Positions 15,299 to 23,032 are shown, numbered from the stretch's first letter. The stretch: DNA of 48,057 nucleotides from Evtepia gabavorous (GCF_003425665.1 NZ_QQRQ01000017.1:1-48057); one strand, 5' to 3'. Made by a program: numbers and translations. The notes: generated by a model not told the origin, from the letters alone.

Positions 15299-16447
15299 AT
15301 GAACCAAAAAGAACTCAACGAAATTCGCCGTCACCTCTCCCTCAAGCGGTGCGGCATCCATAAGATTTATGGCTGTTTTGTCAGCAGCGGCAAAGAGATC
15401 ATCTCTGACTTTCAAACCTCCTTCGGTCTCATGAGCGAGTTCGAGGCAGAAAAATACCTGTCTCTTCTCAAAAAGACGCTGTCCGGTACATTGGGAAAGA
15501 ACCTCCTGGACCTCTCCTTTTCCACCCAGCAGGTGGTTGACAGCCCAGAGCACAAGCGCCTGTCCGCCCTGCGAAACACTCAGTTAGAGGAGCCCAGTGC
15601 CAGAGCGGCCTTCTTCCAGTCGGTGATCGCCTCTCTGTCCCTGGGAGACACCCCTTACCTGATTCTCTTGGCCCATGACGTCTATGACGTTCCCCATCGC
15701 GGCGGAGACGACGAACTGCAGGCCGACGCATCCGATCAGGTCTTCTCCTACCTTCTCTGTGCCATCTGCCCTGTCAAGGAAGAAAAGCCAGAACTGGCCT
15801 ACGCCCCTGGGGACAAGGTCTTCCGCACCCGGGGGATCAGCCAGATTATCTCCCCGCCGGAGCTTGGATTCCTGTTCCCCACCTTCGACCAGCGCGCAGC
15901 CAACCTATACCATGCCCTGTTCTATACCAAACATGAGGAAGAAATTCATCAGGACTTCATCGACGAGATTTTTCACACAGGGCCTCTCCTGTCCGCGGCC
16001 CAGCAGCGGGAAACCTTCCAGCACGCTCTCACGGTTTCCCTCAATGAGACCTGCAGCTACGATGTCATTCAAGGGGTACACGAGCAGTTTCGGGAACGCA
16101 TTGCCCAGCACAAGGAGAGCCGAGACCCAGAGCCCCTGGACCTTTCGATTCGGGAGGTGGGCGCCATACTCCAGGAGAGTGGTGTGCCGAAGGCACAAAT
16201 TGAGGCCTTTGAAGAGACCTGTATCCAACAGTTCGGAGAAAACGCCGCACTCTCCCCCTCGAACCTCATCGACAGCAAACGGTTTCAGGTGGCCTCCCCG
16301 CAGCTGAAGATCTCCATTGATCCAGAGAGTAGCAGCTTCATTGAGGCCAGGATTCTCCATGGGCGGAAGTATCTCCTCGTCCCTGTGACCGATGAGGTCG
16401 AAGTCAACGGGATTCCCATTCATTTCCCGGAAGAGGAGCCTTGCTGA
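15299..16447 (+). CDS. DUF4317 family protein
   Basis: A 382-residue protein that matches the Firmicutes DUF4317 family end to end: the start NQKELNEIRRHLSLKRCGIHKIYGCFV, then AEKYLSLLKKTLSGTLGKNLLDLSF (about 57-81) and LILLAHDVYDVP are the conserved blocks. No function is known, and there is no signal peptide or membrane helix, so it is cytoplasmic. The start at 15299 follows GGGAG; the longer frame would run into the divergent promoter region of the lysine-riboswitch gene. Monocistronic, followed by a strong terminator. A TACAAT box at 15262-15267 may be its -10, but no good -35 is visible. Confidence 0.88.
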   Translation: MNQKELNEIRRHLSLKRCGIHKIYGCFVSSGKEIISDFQTSFGLMSEFEAEKYLSLLKKTLSGTLGKNLLDLSFSTQQVVDSPEHKRLSALRNTQLEEPSARAAFFQSVIASLSLGDTPYLILLAHDVYDVPHRGGDDELQADASDQVFSYLLCAICPVKEEKPELAYAPGDKVFRTRGISQIISPPELGFLFPTFDQRAANLYHALFYTKHEEEIHQDFIDEIFHTGPLLSAAQQRETFQHALTVSLNETCSYDVIQGVHEQFRERIAQHKESRDPEPLDLSIREVGAILQESGVPKAQIEAFEETCIQQFGENAALSPSNLIDSKRFQVASPQLKISIDPESSSFIEARILHGRKYLLVPVTDEVEVNGIPIHFPEEEPC

Positions 16448-16492
16448 CCATTGCAGCCCTTTCCCCTCTCAGGCGCCCTATTCAAAAACAGA

Positions 16493-16545
16493 AGGAACAG
16501 GAAGATCCGGCCAGATCGCGGGCCGGATCTTCCTGTTCCTGTTTT
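16493..16545 (+). terminator. Terminator after DUF4317 gene
   Basis: A 20-bp perfect stem (arms 16493-16512 and 16521-16540) with an 8-base loop, followed by GTTTT. Confidence 0.88.
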
Positions 16546-16758
16546 AGAACTTCCACACCCCAATCTGGCCTGTAAAAAAGTCTATCGCACAACGTTCTCA
16601 AAGGATAATGGATCTCTCTGTTTTAGTCAGATCTATACTAATTTACTTATAGTCACAAAAAAATGTCATAGAAATCGTGTTATCTTTTAAGATGTACCAT
16701 CAAGATTCCATTTTCTCTTCTATCATAAAACCATCTTTTAATGAAAAGGTGGTTCTAT
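16546..16758. other. AT-rich intergenic region
   Basis: Between the DUF4317 terminator and the Spo0A-like gene. It is clearly richer in A+T than its surroundings, as expected of a promoter region, but I could not find a convincing sigma-A pair or a good 0A box; TGTCATA at 16664-16670 is only a partial match to TGTCGAA. Confidence 0.5.
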
Positions 16759-17211
16759 ATGACAAAAACAGAGTCTACAATCCGGTTCCTCTTCGGAGCC
16801 TCCCGCAAGGACATTCGTCCCCTGGTCCACGCCGTGGACATCACCATCAAACTGATGTTTTCCCAGGGAATCCCCATGGACGACATCCGTGTCACCCATG
16901 CGGTCTATCCCCAGGTCGCCAAAAGGCTGAAAACGCGTTCCGGTGCATCTCCCTCTGCCAAGACAACGGCCCGGCGGATACAGCGGCTGGCCAATGCGTG
17001 CTGGGACGCCCTCGTGGAAAGAAATCTGGTAAAGGAATTTCTTGGTACTTCCCTCCGCGATCTTCAGGCACCCAGAGACCTCCTCTTCTACTTGGCTGCC
17101 TTTTCCCACTTAGGGATTCCCTTCTTTGAGGCAGTCAAGCGCTACCCCGAGCTGCTCTTTTGGCCCGGACAATGGTGGGATGACAAGGCAGAAACCCACC
17201 CCCATACTTGA
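16759..17211 (+). CDS. Spo0A C-terminal-domain-like DNA-binding protein
   Basis: A 150-residue protein without a receiver domain. The central part resembles the Spo0A effector domain: VTHAVYPQVAKRLKT followed by TARRIQRLANACWDAL aligns with the Spo0A segment containing ITKVLYPDIAKK and the recognition helix RVERAIRHAIEVAW. The family resemblance is by eye and the basic recognition helix is not identical, so target sites may differ from 0A boxes. An insertion SGASPSAK lies within the HTH turn. AGGTGG precedes the ATG at 16759; an upstream in-frame ATG at 16741 is less well placed. It could modulate sporulation or be an unrelated regulator. Confidence 0.6.
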   Translation: MTKTESTIRFLFGASRKDIRPLVHAVDITIKLMFSQGIPMDDIRVTHAVYPQVAKRLKTRSGASPSAKTTARRIQRLANACWDALVERNLVKEFLGTSLRDLQAPRDLLFYLAAFSHLGIPFFEAVKRYPELLFWPGQWWDDKAETHPHT

Positions 17212-17237
17212 ACCCGTTCCAGCTATATGATATCATA
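17208..17237 (+). promoter_or_regulatory. Promoter with palindrome before leader ORF
   Basis: TTGAAC (17208-17213), 17-base spacer, TATCAT (17231-17236). The -10 region lies within the perfect 12-base palindrome TATGATATCATA (17226-17237), a candidate operator. Predicted transcript start about 17243. Confidence 0.55.
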
Positions 17238-17268
17238 AGCGCACAGCAGACAGAAAGAAGGGATTCCC

Positions 17269-17334
17269 ATGGAAAAACGCAACCAAGCCCAGCTCCATGC
17301 AAAGCCAGTACACCGCGACAGTTGCATGGAGTAA
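17269..17334 (+). CDS. Putative 21-codon leader peptide
   Basis: An ATG-to-TAA frame of 21 codons (begins MEKRNQ, ends DSCME) with AGAAGGG (17257-17263) 5 bases upstream, about 25 bases after the predicted transcript start. Its codons run through both arms of a 10-bp hairpin (17293-17302 with 17322-17331), so its translation would alter RNA folding ahead of the downstream gene. There is no homology I recognise. It could also be a chance frame; evidence is position and ribosome site only. Confidence 0.4.
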   Translation: MEKRNQAQLHAKPVHRDSCME

Positions 17335-17363
17335 GTACGGTCGCAGAAACAGGCTGGCTTTGC
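17293..17363 (+). promoter_or_regulatory. Mutually exclusive hairpins in the CD3324 leader
   Basis: Two perfect 10-bp stems share bases. Stem 1 pairs CTCCATGCAA (17293-17302) with TTGCATGGAG (17322-17331). Stem 2 pairs GCAAAGCCAG (17299-17308) with CTGGCTTTGC (17354-17363). The overlap at 17299-17302 makes them alternatives. No T run follows, so a translational or stability effect is more likely than intrinsic termination. Confidence 0.5.
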
Positions 17364-17397
17364 TGCTTGATCACGAACTGCAAGGAGGAAGCCCCCT

Positions 17398-17661
17398 GTG
17401 AAATACATCAACGCAAAGTTTCTTCTCCCTGACGCGCTGGTAAAAGAGCTGCAGCATTATATCCAGGGTGGGTATCTCTACATACCCACAGACCAGACGC
17501 AGCAAAAATGCTGGGGAGAAAAATCCGGCTACCGGCAGGAATTGCAGCAGCGAAACTGCCGGATTCGAGCGGCACGTCGGCAAGGCGCCTCGCTGGAGCA
17601 TCTGGCAGAGCAGTACTGTCTGTCTATCCATGCCATCCGGAAAATCATCTACCAAAAATAA
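17398..17661 (+). CDS. CD3324 family HTH protein
   Basis: An 87-residue protein of the CD3324 family found across Clostridia and Bacilli: the conserved start KYINAKFLLPDALVKELQHYIQGGYLYIP, then WGEKSGYRQELQQRN, then a C-terminal helix-turn-helix (SLEHLAEQYCLSIHAIRKIIY, about 65-85) related to Mor/resolvase-type HTHs. It is probably a small DNA-binding regulator; targets are unknown. Start is GTG behind AAGGAGG (17381-17387). It follows a structured leader and a palindromic promoter, which suggests autoregulation (inference). Confidence 0.8.
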   Translation: MKYINAKFLLPDALVKELQHYIQGGYLYIPTDQTQQKCWGEKSGYRQELQQRNCRIRAARRQGASLEHLAEQYCLSIHAIRKIIYQK

Positions 17662-17663
17662 CC

Positions 17664-17699
17664 GACGGGGATCGCGATAAGGCGGTCCCCGTCTTTTTT
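17664..17699 (+). terminator. Terminator after CD3324 gene
   Basis: A 12-bp stem, GACGGGGATCGC with GCGGTCCCCGTC (one wobble), and a 6-base loop, then TTTTTT. Confidence 0.88.
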
Positions 17700-17798
17700 A
17701 TACAAATTGGTTCGGCACGATTTGGTAGATAGAAACCCAATAGGAGCCGTGATACCCTGGAGAAAATCCCCCGGCTTGCGCCGAGAAAGGAACCCTTC

Positions 17799-18503
17799 AT
17801 GTGCATTCGATTTGTATATCGTGGCGACGACATCATCACCGGCTTCAATTTCGACATTGACCCGGCCGTATGGGACCATCAGATCGTCACCGCGCCCGAC
17901 CGCTTCTACCTTGGTATTCTGCGGCCCGACGGGCTGCGCCACGGCTATCACGGGGTCCATCAAAATGGAAACACAGGGACCCTGCTCTATGTCCACGGCA
18001 ACCCGTCGGGCCGATACCAGGCAGGCTCCGACGCTCTGACCATCTCCGATCTGACCGAGCAATTTATTCAGGCACAGATTTCCTGGGAGGAAGCCCTCTC
18101 CATCGTACAGACCAAAAAAATTGTCTATGCGCCGGACGCCACCATGCAGGCTGTATTATCCGACCGCTACGGACGCACACTGCTCATCGAGCCTGGAATC
18201 GGCAGCCGGGTAGATACCGGAACCTATTCCCTGATGGCCAATGCCTCTCTACTATCCCCGGAGAGTACCCGTCCCTGGCTCCTACCGGGAGACAACCGAT
18301 ATGAGAAAGCCGCCCAGCTTCTGGCCAAGCAGGGCCGCCGCTTTTCTGTCTCCGACGCCTTTGCCATCCTCCGCGCTGTCCGGCAAGAGGGGCTGTGGGC
18401 CACCAGGGTCTCCTTTGTCTTTTCCGCCAAGCAACGGACGGTTTTCTATGCAGAGAATTCCCATTTCGATTCCATCCAAACCTATCAGTTCCCGCCAGTG
18501 TGA
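17799..18503 (+). CDS. Linear-amide C-N hydrolase (choloylglycine hydrolase/acyltransferase-like Ntn enzyme)
   Basis: A 234-residue protein starting Met-Cys, so removal of Met would expose Cys as the N-terminal nucleophile of the Ntn-hydrolase fold. DIITGFNFDID (about 10-20) corresponds to the conserved GRNxD region, and the strands VYAPDATMQAVLSDRYGRTLLIEPG (about 110-134) match the segment found in bile-salt/penicillin-acylase and isopenicillin acyltransferase relatives. It is shorter than bile salt hydrolases (about 320 residues), so bile salts are not a safe prediction; another amide or acyl-amino acid is possible. GAAAGGAA precedes the ATG. The acetyltransferase gene follows 15 bases later, suggesting a two-gene operon. 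Confidence 0.72.
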   Translation: MCIRFVYRGDDIITGFNFDIDPAVWDHQIVTAPDRFYLGILRPDGLRHGYHGVHQNGNTGTLLYVHGNPSGRYQAGSDALTISDLTEQFIQAQISWEEALSIVQTKKIVYAPDATMQAVLSDRYGRTLLIEPGIGSRVDTGTYSLMANASLLSPESTRPWLLPGDNRYEKAAQLLAKQGRRFSVSDAFAILRAVRQEGLWATRVSFVFSAKQRTVFYAENSHFDSIQTYQFPPV

Positions 18504-18518
18504 GAGAAAGGAGCCCCT

Positions 18519-19157
18519 ATGCACCCAGAGAAACGCTACCCCCGCACAGGAGACCGGGAGACGGTCTACCTGAAGCAGGTCATTACAAATCCCAACATTC
18601 GGGTGGGTGACTTTACAATGTACCACGATTTCATACACGACCCACGGCAGTTTGAACAAAATGCGGTACGGTACCACTACCCTCTCAACCACGACAAACT
18701 GATCATCGGCAAGTTCTGCTCCATCGCCTGTGGTGTGCAATTTCTCTTCAACAGTGCCAACCACACCAAGAAATCCCTGTCCACCTATCCCTTTCCCCTC
18801 TTTTTTGAGGAATGGGGCCTGGATATCCGGGATGTGGCCTCCGCCTGGGACAACAAGGGGGATATCGTCATCGGCAATGATGTATGGATTGGCTACGAGG
18901 CCATCCTCTTAGCCGGCGTCACCATTGGGGATGGGGCTGTGATAGGGACCCGCGCCTTGGTAACAAAAGACGTGCCCCCCTACACCATCGTAGGCGGCAC
19001 ACCGGCCAGGGTTCTTCGCAAACGATTTTCAGAGGACACCATCTCCGCGCTGCTACGCCTGAAATGGTGGGACTGGCCAATAGAGCACATTCAACGGTAT
19101 ATTCCAGAGATACAATCCGGGCAGGTCCACCCCCTGCTCTCTGCACATCCCGAATAA
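18519..19157 (+). CDS. Xenobiotic acetyltransferase, Vat/CatB-like
   Basis: A 212-residue left-handed beta-helix O-acetyltransferase. Features typical of the Vat/CatB (XAT) group: the extended N-terminus, [23 protein letters not shown] with the putative catalytic His (about residue 86), STYPF, and late hexapeptide turns [18 protein letters not shown] ending [12 protein letters not shown]. Vat enzymes inactivate streptogramin A and CatB chloramphenicol, but many chromosomal relatives have unknown acceptors, so resistance is not established. GAAAGGAG precedes the start. Probably co-transcribed with the Ntn-hydrolase gene upstream. Confidence 0.82.
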   Translation: MHPEKRYPRTGDRETVYLKQVITNPNIRVGDFTMYHDFIHDPRQFEQNAVRYHYPLNHDKLIIGKFCSIACGVQFLFNSANHTKKSLSTYPFPLFFEEWGLDIRDVASAWDNKGDIVIGNDVWIGYEAILLAGVTIGDGAVIGTRALVTKDVPPYTIVGGTPARVLRKRFSEDTISALLRLKWWDWPIEHIQRYIPEIQSGQVHPLLSAHPE

Positions 19158-19161
19158 AAAT

Positions 19162-19190
19162 GTGCCGCAGGACCAGATGTCCTGCGGCAC
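19162..19190. terminator. Terminator between convergent genes
   Basis: A 12-bp perfect stem GTGCCGCAGGAC/GTCCTGCGGCAC with a CAGAT loop. A T-rich tail follows on the plus strand and TTTTT on the minus strand, so it can serve both the acetyltransferase and DUF4330 genes. Confidence 0.82.
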
Positions 19191-19214
19191 CTCTGCTTTC
19201 TTGTTGGTTGGCAC

Positions 19215-19757
19215 TTACTCCTGCGCCGCTCCGTCCGCAGCGGCCTCCGGCCGTTCACAGCTGGTGATAATTCCACCTTCCAGCTCAAAGGTCGCGGTTT
19301 TCACAATATGGGACTTGCCCACACGGATTTCCTGGGTTCCCAGCTCACTGGACAGGTTGTCCTTCACGGTACCCTCAATGGTAAAGACCAGGTTATAGGT
19401 CCCGGCATCCACCTGTGTCAGGGTCTCAACCCCTAAATTCGCATTCCACATCATCGCATAGGTGTCATGCTCCACCGGGGTCGCCGTGACATCGGTCACA
19501 GACGCATCCAGCAGTTCATTGGCCGCCATCAGCTGGCTGGGGAGCTGCTTCTGAATAAATTCATACACCTCCGGCTCCACGCCCTTGACCTCCACGGTAT
19601 ATACCACAGCCTGTCCCTCTCCAGCCAGGCCGCCGGGGCTTCGGACCAGGAGCTTATAGCCAATCAAAGCCAAAACCGCTACAATGAGAAGGATGGCAAT
19701 CAGGTCAATGATATTGAGCTTGCCAAAAATCTTCCCTTTCTTATCAATCATGCTCAT
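19215..19757 (-). CDS. DUF4330 domain protein
   Basis: A 180-residue membrane-anchored protein. Its N-terminal segment KGKIFGKLNIIDLIAILLIVAVLALIGYKLL combines the DUF4330 signature (GKLNxIDL) with one transmembrane helix (about 14-34), and the remaining domain should lie outside the membrane. DUF4330 members often sit beside cell-envelope polysaccharide genes, and here it is divergent from the GT4-CsaB gene. GGAGGT precedes the ATG at 19757. Function unknown. Confidence 0.82.
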   Translation of the reverse strand: MSMIDKKGKIFGKLNIIDLIAILLIVAVLALIGYKLLVRSPGGLAGEGQAVVYTVEVKGVEPEVYEFIQKQLPSQLMAANELLDASVTDVTATPVEHDTYAMMWNANLGVETLTQVDAGTYNLVFTIEGTVKDNLSSELGTQEIRVGKSHIVKTATFELEGGIITSCERPEAAADGAAQE

Positions 19758-19773
19758 AGGGTACCTCCATTGC

Positions 19774-19802
19774 TTGACCATTCTTTCAAACCACTGTATA
19801 AT
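19774..19802 (+). promoter_or_regulatory. Promoter of the GT4-CsaB gene
   Basis: TTGACC (19774-19779), 17-base spacer, perfect TATAAT (19797-19802), 47 bases before the start codon. Confidence 0.8.
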
Positions 19803-19848
19803 AACATATTACATTATATTCTACAAGTCTTTTTTCGGAGGATCTCCC

Positions 19849-22080
19849 ATGAAAGTACTCCATTTAATCAGCGGCGGGGATACCGGCGGCGCCAAAACCC
19901 ATGTCCATACCCTCCTGGCCGGGCTTACGCCGCGGATTCAGGTAAAAATGGTTTGTTTTACCGAAGGGCCCTTTACCCAGGAGGCCCGGGCACTGGGCAT
20001 TGACACCGAGGTAATTCCTGGCCGGAACTTCTTCGCCAACCTGAAAAAGCTGTCTCACATGGTGCAGGAAGAGGGGTTTGACCTAATTCACAGCCATGGG
20101 GCCCGGGGCAACATGATGGCGGCTTTCCTGTCTAAACGGACCGGCCTCCCCACCGTGTCCACGGTACACAGTGATTACCGTCTGGACTACCTGGGGCGCC
20201 CCCTCTCCCGGCTGACCTATGGTACCATCAATACACTGGCTTTGCGGAAGCTGGACTACCGGATTGGAGTCTCTGACGCCATGGTAGACCTTCTGATCTC
20301 CCGAAAGTTCGACCCGGAACGCCTGTTCTCTATATACAATGGGTTGGATTTTACCCCCCGTACCCCAGCCATGAACCGGGCGGAATACCTCCGTTCCGTG
20401 GGGTTGGAGGCAGACGAGACCTGCGTTGTGGCCGGGATCGCCGCCCGTCTGAATCCCGTCAAAGACATCGCCACACTGATTCGCGGCTTTGCCAAAGCCC
20501 ACAGAGCTTTCCCCGCCCTGCGGCTGCTCATTGCCGGAGACGGGGAGGAGATGGCCAACCTAAAGCAACTGGCGGCGGACCTGGGCGTGGCCAAAGCAGT
20601 CTGTTTTGCCGGATGGATCTCAGACACCGACTCCTTTTACAACGCGCTGGATATCAATACCCTGACCTCCATCTCAGAGACCTTCCCCTACGCCTTGACC
20701 GAGGGAGCCCGGGCCGGTCTACCCACCATCAGCAGTAAGGTGGGTGGCGTCTCCTACCTGATTGACCACGGGTCCAACGGTTTCCTCTTCCCGCCAGGAG
20801 AAGACCAAGCCCTGGCGGATCATCTGCTCACCCTGGCCCGGGACCCCGACCTGCGCAAGACCATGGGGCAGCGCCTATATGAAAAGGCAAAAAAGGAATT
20901 CTCTATAGAGGCCACCGTTCAGCGGCAGCTGGAAATCTATGATTCCATTCTCCGCTATGAGAAAAACGGCCGAGACCGGGTGGTCATCTGCGGCGCCTAT
21001 GGCCGGGGCAACGCCGGAGACGACGCCATCCTGCTGGCCATTCTCACAGAGCTTCGGTCCATTGATCCGGATCTCTCCTTCCAGGTTTTTTCCCGTAATC
21101 CCATGGAAACCCGTCAGACCTACCGGGTCAACGCCTTTTACACCTTCCACATCTGGAAAGCGATCTACTATTTCAAGCGGGCGAAGTTCTTCATCAACGG
21201 CGGCGGTTCCCTCATGCAGGATGTCACTTCGTACCGCTCCCTGTGGTTCTATCTGTGGACCTTGGCAACCGCCAAACACTATGGATGCCCTGTCATCATG
21301 TATGGCTGTGGCATCGGCCCCATCCGAAACAATGGAAACCGGGCCCGGGCCGCCCGGGTGATGAACCGCTCGGTGGACTCCATCACCTTGCGGGACCCCG
21401 ACTCGCTGAAGGAACTGGAGGTTCTGGGGGTGACAGAGCCTAAGATTGCCCTGTCGGCGGATACCACAGTGAGCCTGCCCCCCGCTTCCCCTGATATCAT
21501 CGACGGAATCTTGGACAGTCGGGGCATCCCCGCCAATGGAAACTATATTGGCTTTATTCTCCGCCCTTGGCCAGGTTTTGAGGAAAAGACCAAAGACATT
21601 GCCGCTGCCGCAGATTATGTCTATGAAACCTACGGCCTCACGCCAGTGTTCTTTCCCATCGAGCCTCGCTTGGATGTGGCGGCCGCCCAGCGGGTGATCC
21701 ACTGGATGAACGCCCCCCATTACATTCTGACAGAGGCCTATACTGCCGCCCAAACCATCGGAATTCTCTCCCGTATGAAGGTGGTCACCTCCATGCGTCT
21801 GCATGGGCTGATCTTCGCAGCTGGGCAGGGTGTCCCCTTGGTCGGGATCGTCTACGACCAGAAGGTCAGTTCCTTCCTCTCTTACATTGGGCAGGACCTT
21901 TACGAAGATCTAAACCGCCTGACCGCAGACAAGCTGAAGTCTCTGATTGACGGCGCGGTTTCCCGGGGAAAGAACCCGGCGCTTCTGTCTGAAAGCGTGG
22001 AAAAACTGCGCCGGATGGATGAAGTCAACCGAAAGGTCCTGGAGGAGTACGCCGCCCAGAAAAAGAATCCGGCTGAATAA
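19849..22080 (+). CDS. csaB: Glycosyltransferase family 4 - CsaB pyruvyltransferase fusion
   Basis: A 743-residue two-domain protein. Residues 1 to about 370 are a GT-B retaining glycosyltransferase of family 4 (KVLHLISGGDTGGAKTHVHTLL at the start; AGIAARLNPVKDIATLI; TSISETFPYALTEGARAGLPTISSKVGG as the sugar-nucleotide site). From about 375 on it is CsaB: VVICGAYGRGNAGDDAILLAIL, INGGGSLMQDVTSYRSLWFYL, MYGCGIGPI, and SMRLHGLIFAAGQGVPLVGIVYD near the end. CsaB adds ketal-pyruvate to secondary cell-wall polysaccharide, the ligand for SLH-domain surface proteins. The fusion would couple sugar transfer and pyruvylation. GGAGGATC precedes the ATG at 19849; the longer upstream frame has no support. 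The symbol applies to the C-terminal half only. Confidence 0.88.
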   Translation: MKVLHLISGGDTGGAKTHVHTLLAGLTPRIQVKMVCFTEGPFTQEARALGIDTEVIPGRNFFANLKKLSHMVQEEGFDLIHSHGARGNMMAAFLSKRTGLPTVSTVHSDYRLDYLGRPLSRLTYGTINTLALRKLDYRIGVSDAMVDLLISRKFDPERLFSIYNGLDFTPRTPAMNRAEYLRSVGLEADETCVVAGIAARLNPVKDIATLIRGFAKAHRAFPALRLLIAGDGEEMANLKQLAADLGVAKAVCFAGWISDTDSFYNALDINTLTSISETFPYALTEGARAGLPTISSKVGGVSYLIDHGSNGFLFPPGEDQALADHLLTLARDPDLRKTMGQRLYEKAKKEFSIEATVQRQLEIYDSILRYEKNGRDRVVICGAYGRGNAGDDAILLAILTELRSIDPDLSFQVFSRNPMETRQTYRVNAFYTFHIWKAIYYFKRAKFFINGGGSLMQDVTSYRSLWFYLWTLATAKHYGCPVIMYGCGIGPIRNNGNRARAARVMNRSVDSITLRDPDSLKELEVLGVTEPKIALSADTTVSLPPASPDIIDGILDSRGIPANGNYIGFILRPWPGFEEKTKDIAAAADYVYETYGLTPVFFPIEPRLDVAAAQRVIHWMNAPHYILTEAYTAAQTIGILSRMKVVTSMRLHGLIFAAGQGVPLVGIVYDQKVSSFLSYIGQDLYEDLNRLTADKLKSLIDGAVSRGKNPALLSESVEKLRRMDEVNRKVLEEYAAQKKNPAE

Positions 22081-22086
22081 GCGCGA

Positions 22087-22118
22087 AGCGTTCGCCCCGT
22101 TCCGGGCGAACGCTTTTT
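22087..22118 (+). terminator. Terminator after the GT4-CsaB gene
   Basis: An 11-bp perfect stem AGCGTTCGCCC/GGGCGAACGCT with a 6-base loop and TTTT. Confidence 0.88.
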
Positions 22119-22143
22119 CTCTTCTGTCTGAAGAAATAAAAAT

Positions 22144-22172
22144 AGCCAGGGCAGAGATGCGCTCCGTCCTGG
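22144..22172 (-). terminator. Probable terminator of the DivIVA-like gene
   Basis: On the minus strand an imperfect stem (CCAGG...CCTGG outside, GGAG/CTCT-type pairs inside) is followed by TATTTTTATTT. It is 10 bases beyond the stop codon. Confidence 0.55.
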
Positions 22173-22181
22173 TTACTTTTA

Positions 22182-22829
22182 TCACTTCAAAGGTTCCTTC
22201 TGTGCATAGGCCGCCAAATCCGCCAAAGCCCCTTGCATTCCCTCCACATCTTCCTGGGCCTGGGAAAACGCGGCCCGGACGGAATCCAACTCCGTCTCTG
22301 CCGAAAAGAGGGAGGTATGCAGATCCTCTTTGAGGCGCTGGCAGCGGGCTTGCAGTTCCAAAATCCACCGAACCCCCTCCGCCCGAATTTCCGCCGCCTG
22401 GTCCTGGGCAGATTGGATGATCCTCTGTGCCCGCTCGTGGGCAGAAACCTCAATGTCTCCCGCCGTGTCCTTAATCCGCCGCCAGGATTCTGCCCCTGGC
22501 TCCAGGTCATTGACCTTCTCCCGAAGGGCAGCCACCTGGGCTTCGGCCTCTGCCAGCGCCGCGGTGATCTTTTCCTGGGCCTGCCTGCTCTCCGCCAGGG
22601 TCTGTTCGAATGCCTCCCGGTCCGCAACCGCCTCCGCAGCCTTGTTTTCTGCCTGCTGGGCTCGCGCCTCTGCCTGGGCACGGGCAGCCTGTTCCTCCGC
22701 CAGGGCTTGTTCCAGCGCCTGCTTCTGCGTCTGATTTTCCCGGGTGATGCGCTCCAAATAGTCCAGGACATCCTGGCGGTGAAATCCACCGAACGCCGCG
22801 CTCCGGAACTGCCCTGTATTCTCGTTCAT
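22182..22829 (-). CDS. DivIVA-like coiled-coil protein
   Basis: A 215-residue protein with an N-terminal FGGFHRQDVLDYLERITREN segment (about 13-32), the pattern of the DivIVA/GpsB membrane-binding domain. A long Ala/Glu/Gln-rich coiled coil (about 33-115) follows, then a second helical segment (140-210). Proteins of this kind mark poles or division sites or organise septal machinery, but this one is a short, divergent member and its partner is not evident. AGGAGG lies 7 bases before the ATG at 22829. Confidence 0.65.
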   Translation of the reverse strand: MNENTGQFRSAAFGGFHRQDVLDYLERITRENQTQKQALEQALAEEQAARAQAEARAQQAENKAAEAVADREAFEQTLAESRQAQEKITAALAEAEAQVAALREKVNDLEPGAESWRRIKDTAGDIEVSAHERAQRIIQSAQDQAAEIRAEGVRWILELQARCQRLKEDLHTSLFSAETELDSVRAAFSQAQEDVEGMQGALADLAAYAQKEPLK

Positions 22830-22916
22830 AGTGCTTCCTCCTACCAAAGGAACCGATTCTCCCCTTCACAGAACCCATCGGCAGAGTCCGGGGAGCTTCT
22901 ATCATCTTTGCCCCTT

Positions 22917-22945
22917 ATCTTACCATAGGATATCCGCCAATACAA
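22917..22945 (-). promoter_or_regulatory. Promoter of the DivIVA-like gene
   Basis: Minus-strand TTGTAT (22940-22945), 17-base spacer, TAAGAT (22917-22922), about 90 bases before the start. Confidence 0.45.
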
Positions 22946-22984
22946 TCATTTTTCCCGGAAAACCTCGGCAATCTCCATATTTCA

Positions 22985-23013
22985 TTGACGGGAGTGGAAG
23001 AGGATGATATAAT
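22985..23013 (+). promoter_or_regulatory. Promoter of the methyltransferase-ecf run
   Basis: TTGACG (22985-22990), 17-base spacer, perfect TATAAT (23008-23013). It is the best promoter upstream of the co-directional genes at 23.1-29.2 kb. Confidence 0.8.
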
Positions 23014-23032
23014 TTTTTATCGCTTGTATGGG

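Noticed and set aside
16660-16675. Spo0A-binding box before the Spo0A-like gene
   Set aside because: TGTCATA matches only part of TGTCGAA, and similar matches are expected by chance in AT-rich DNA.
19684-19848. 55-residue extension ahead of the GT4-CsaB start
   Set aside because: It crosses the TTGACC/TATAAT promoter and the divergent DUF4330 gene; the ATG at 19849 has a ribosome site and the correct family N-terminus.
20875-21804. 309-residue minus-strand frame
   Set aside because: Antisense to the CsaB half of the fusion gene; no ribosome site or motif.
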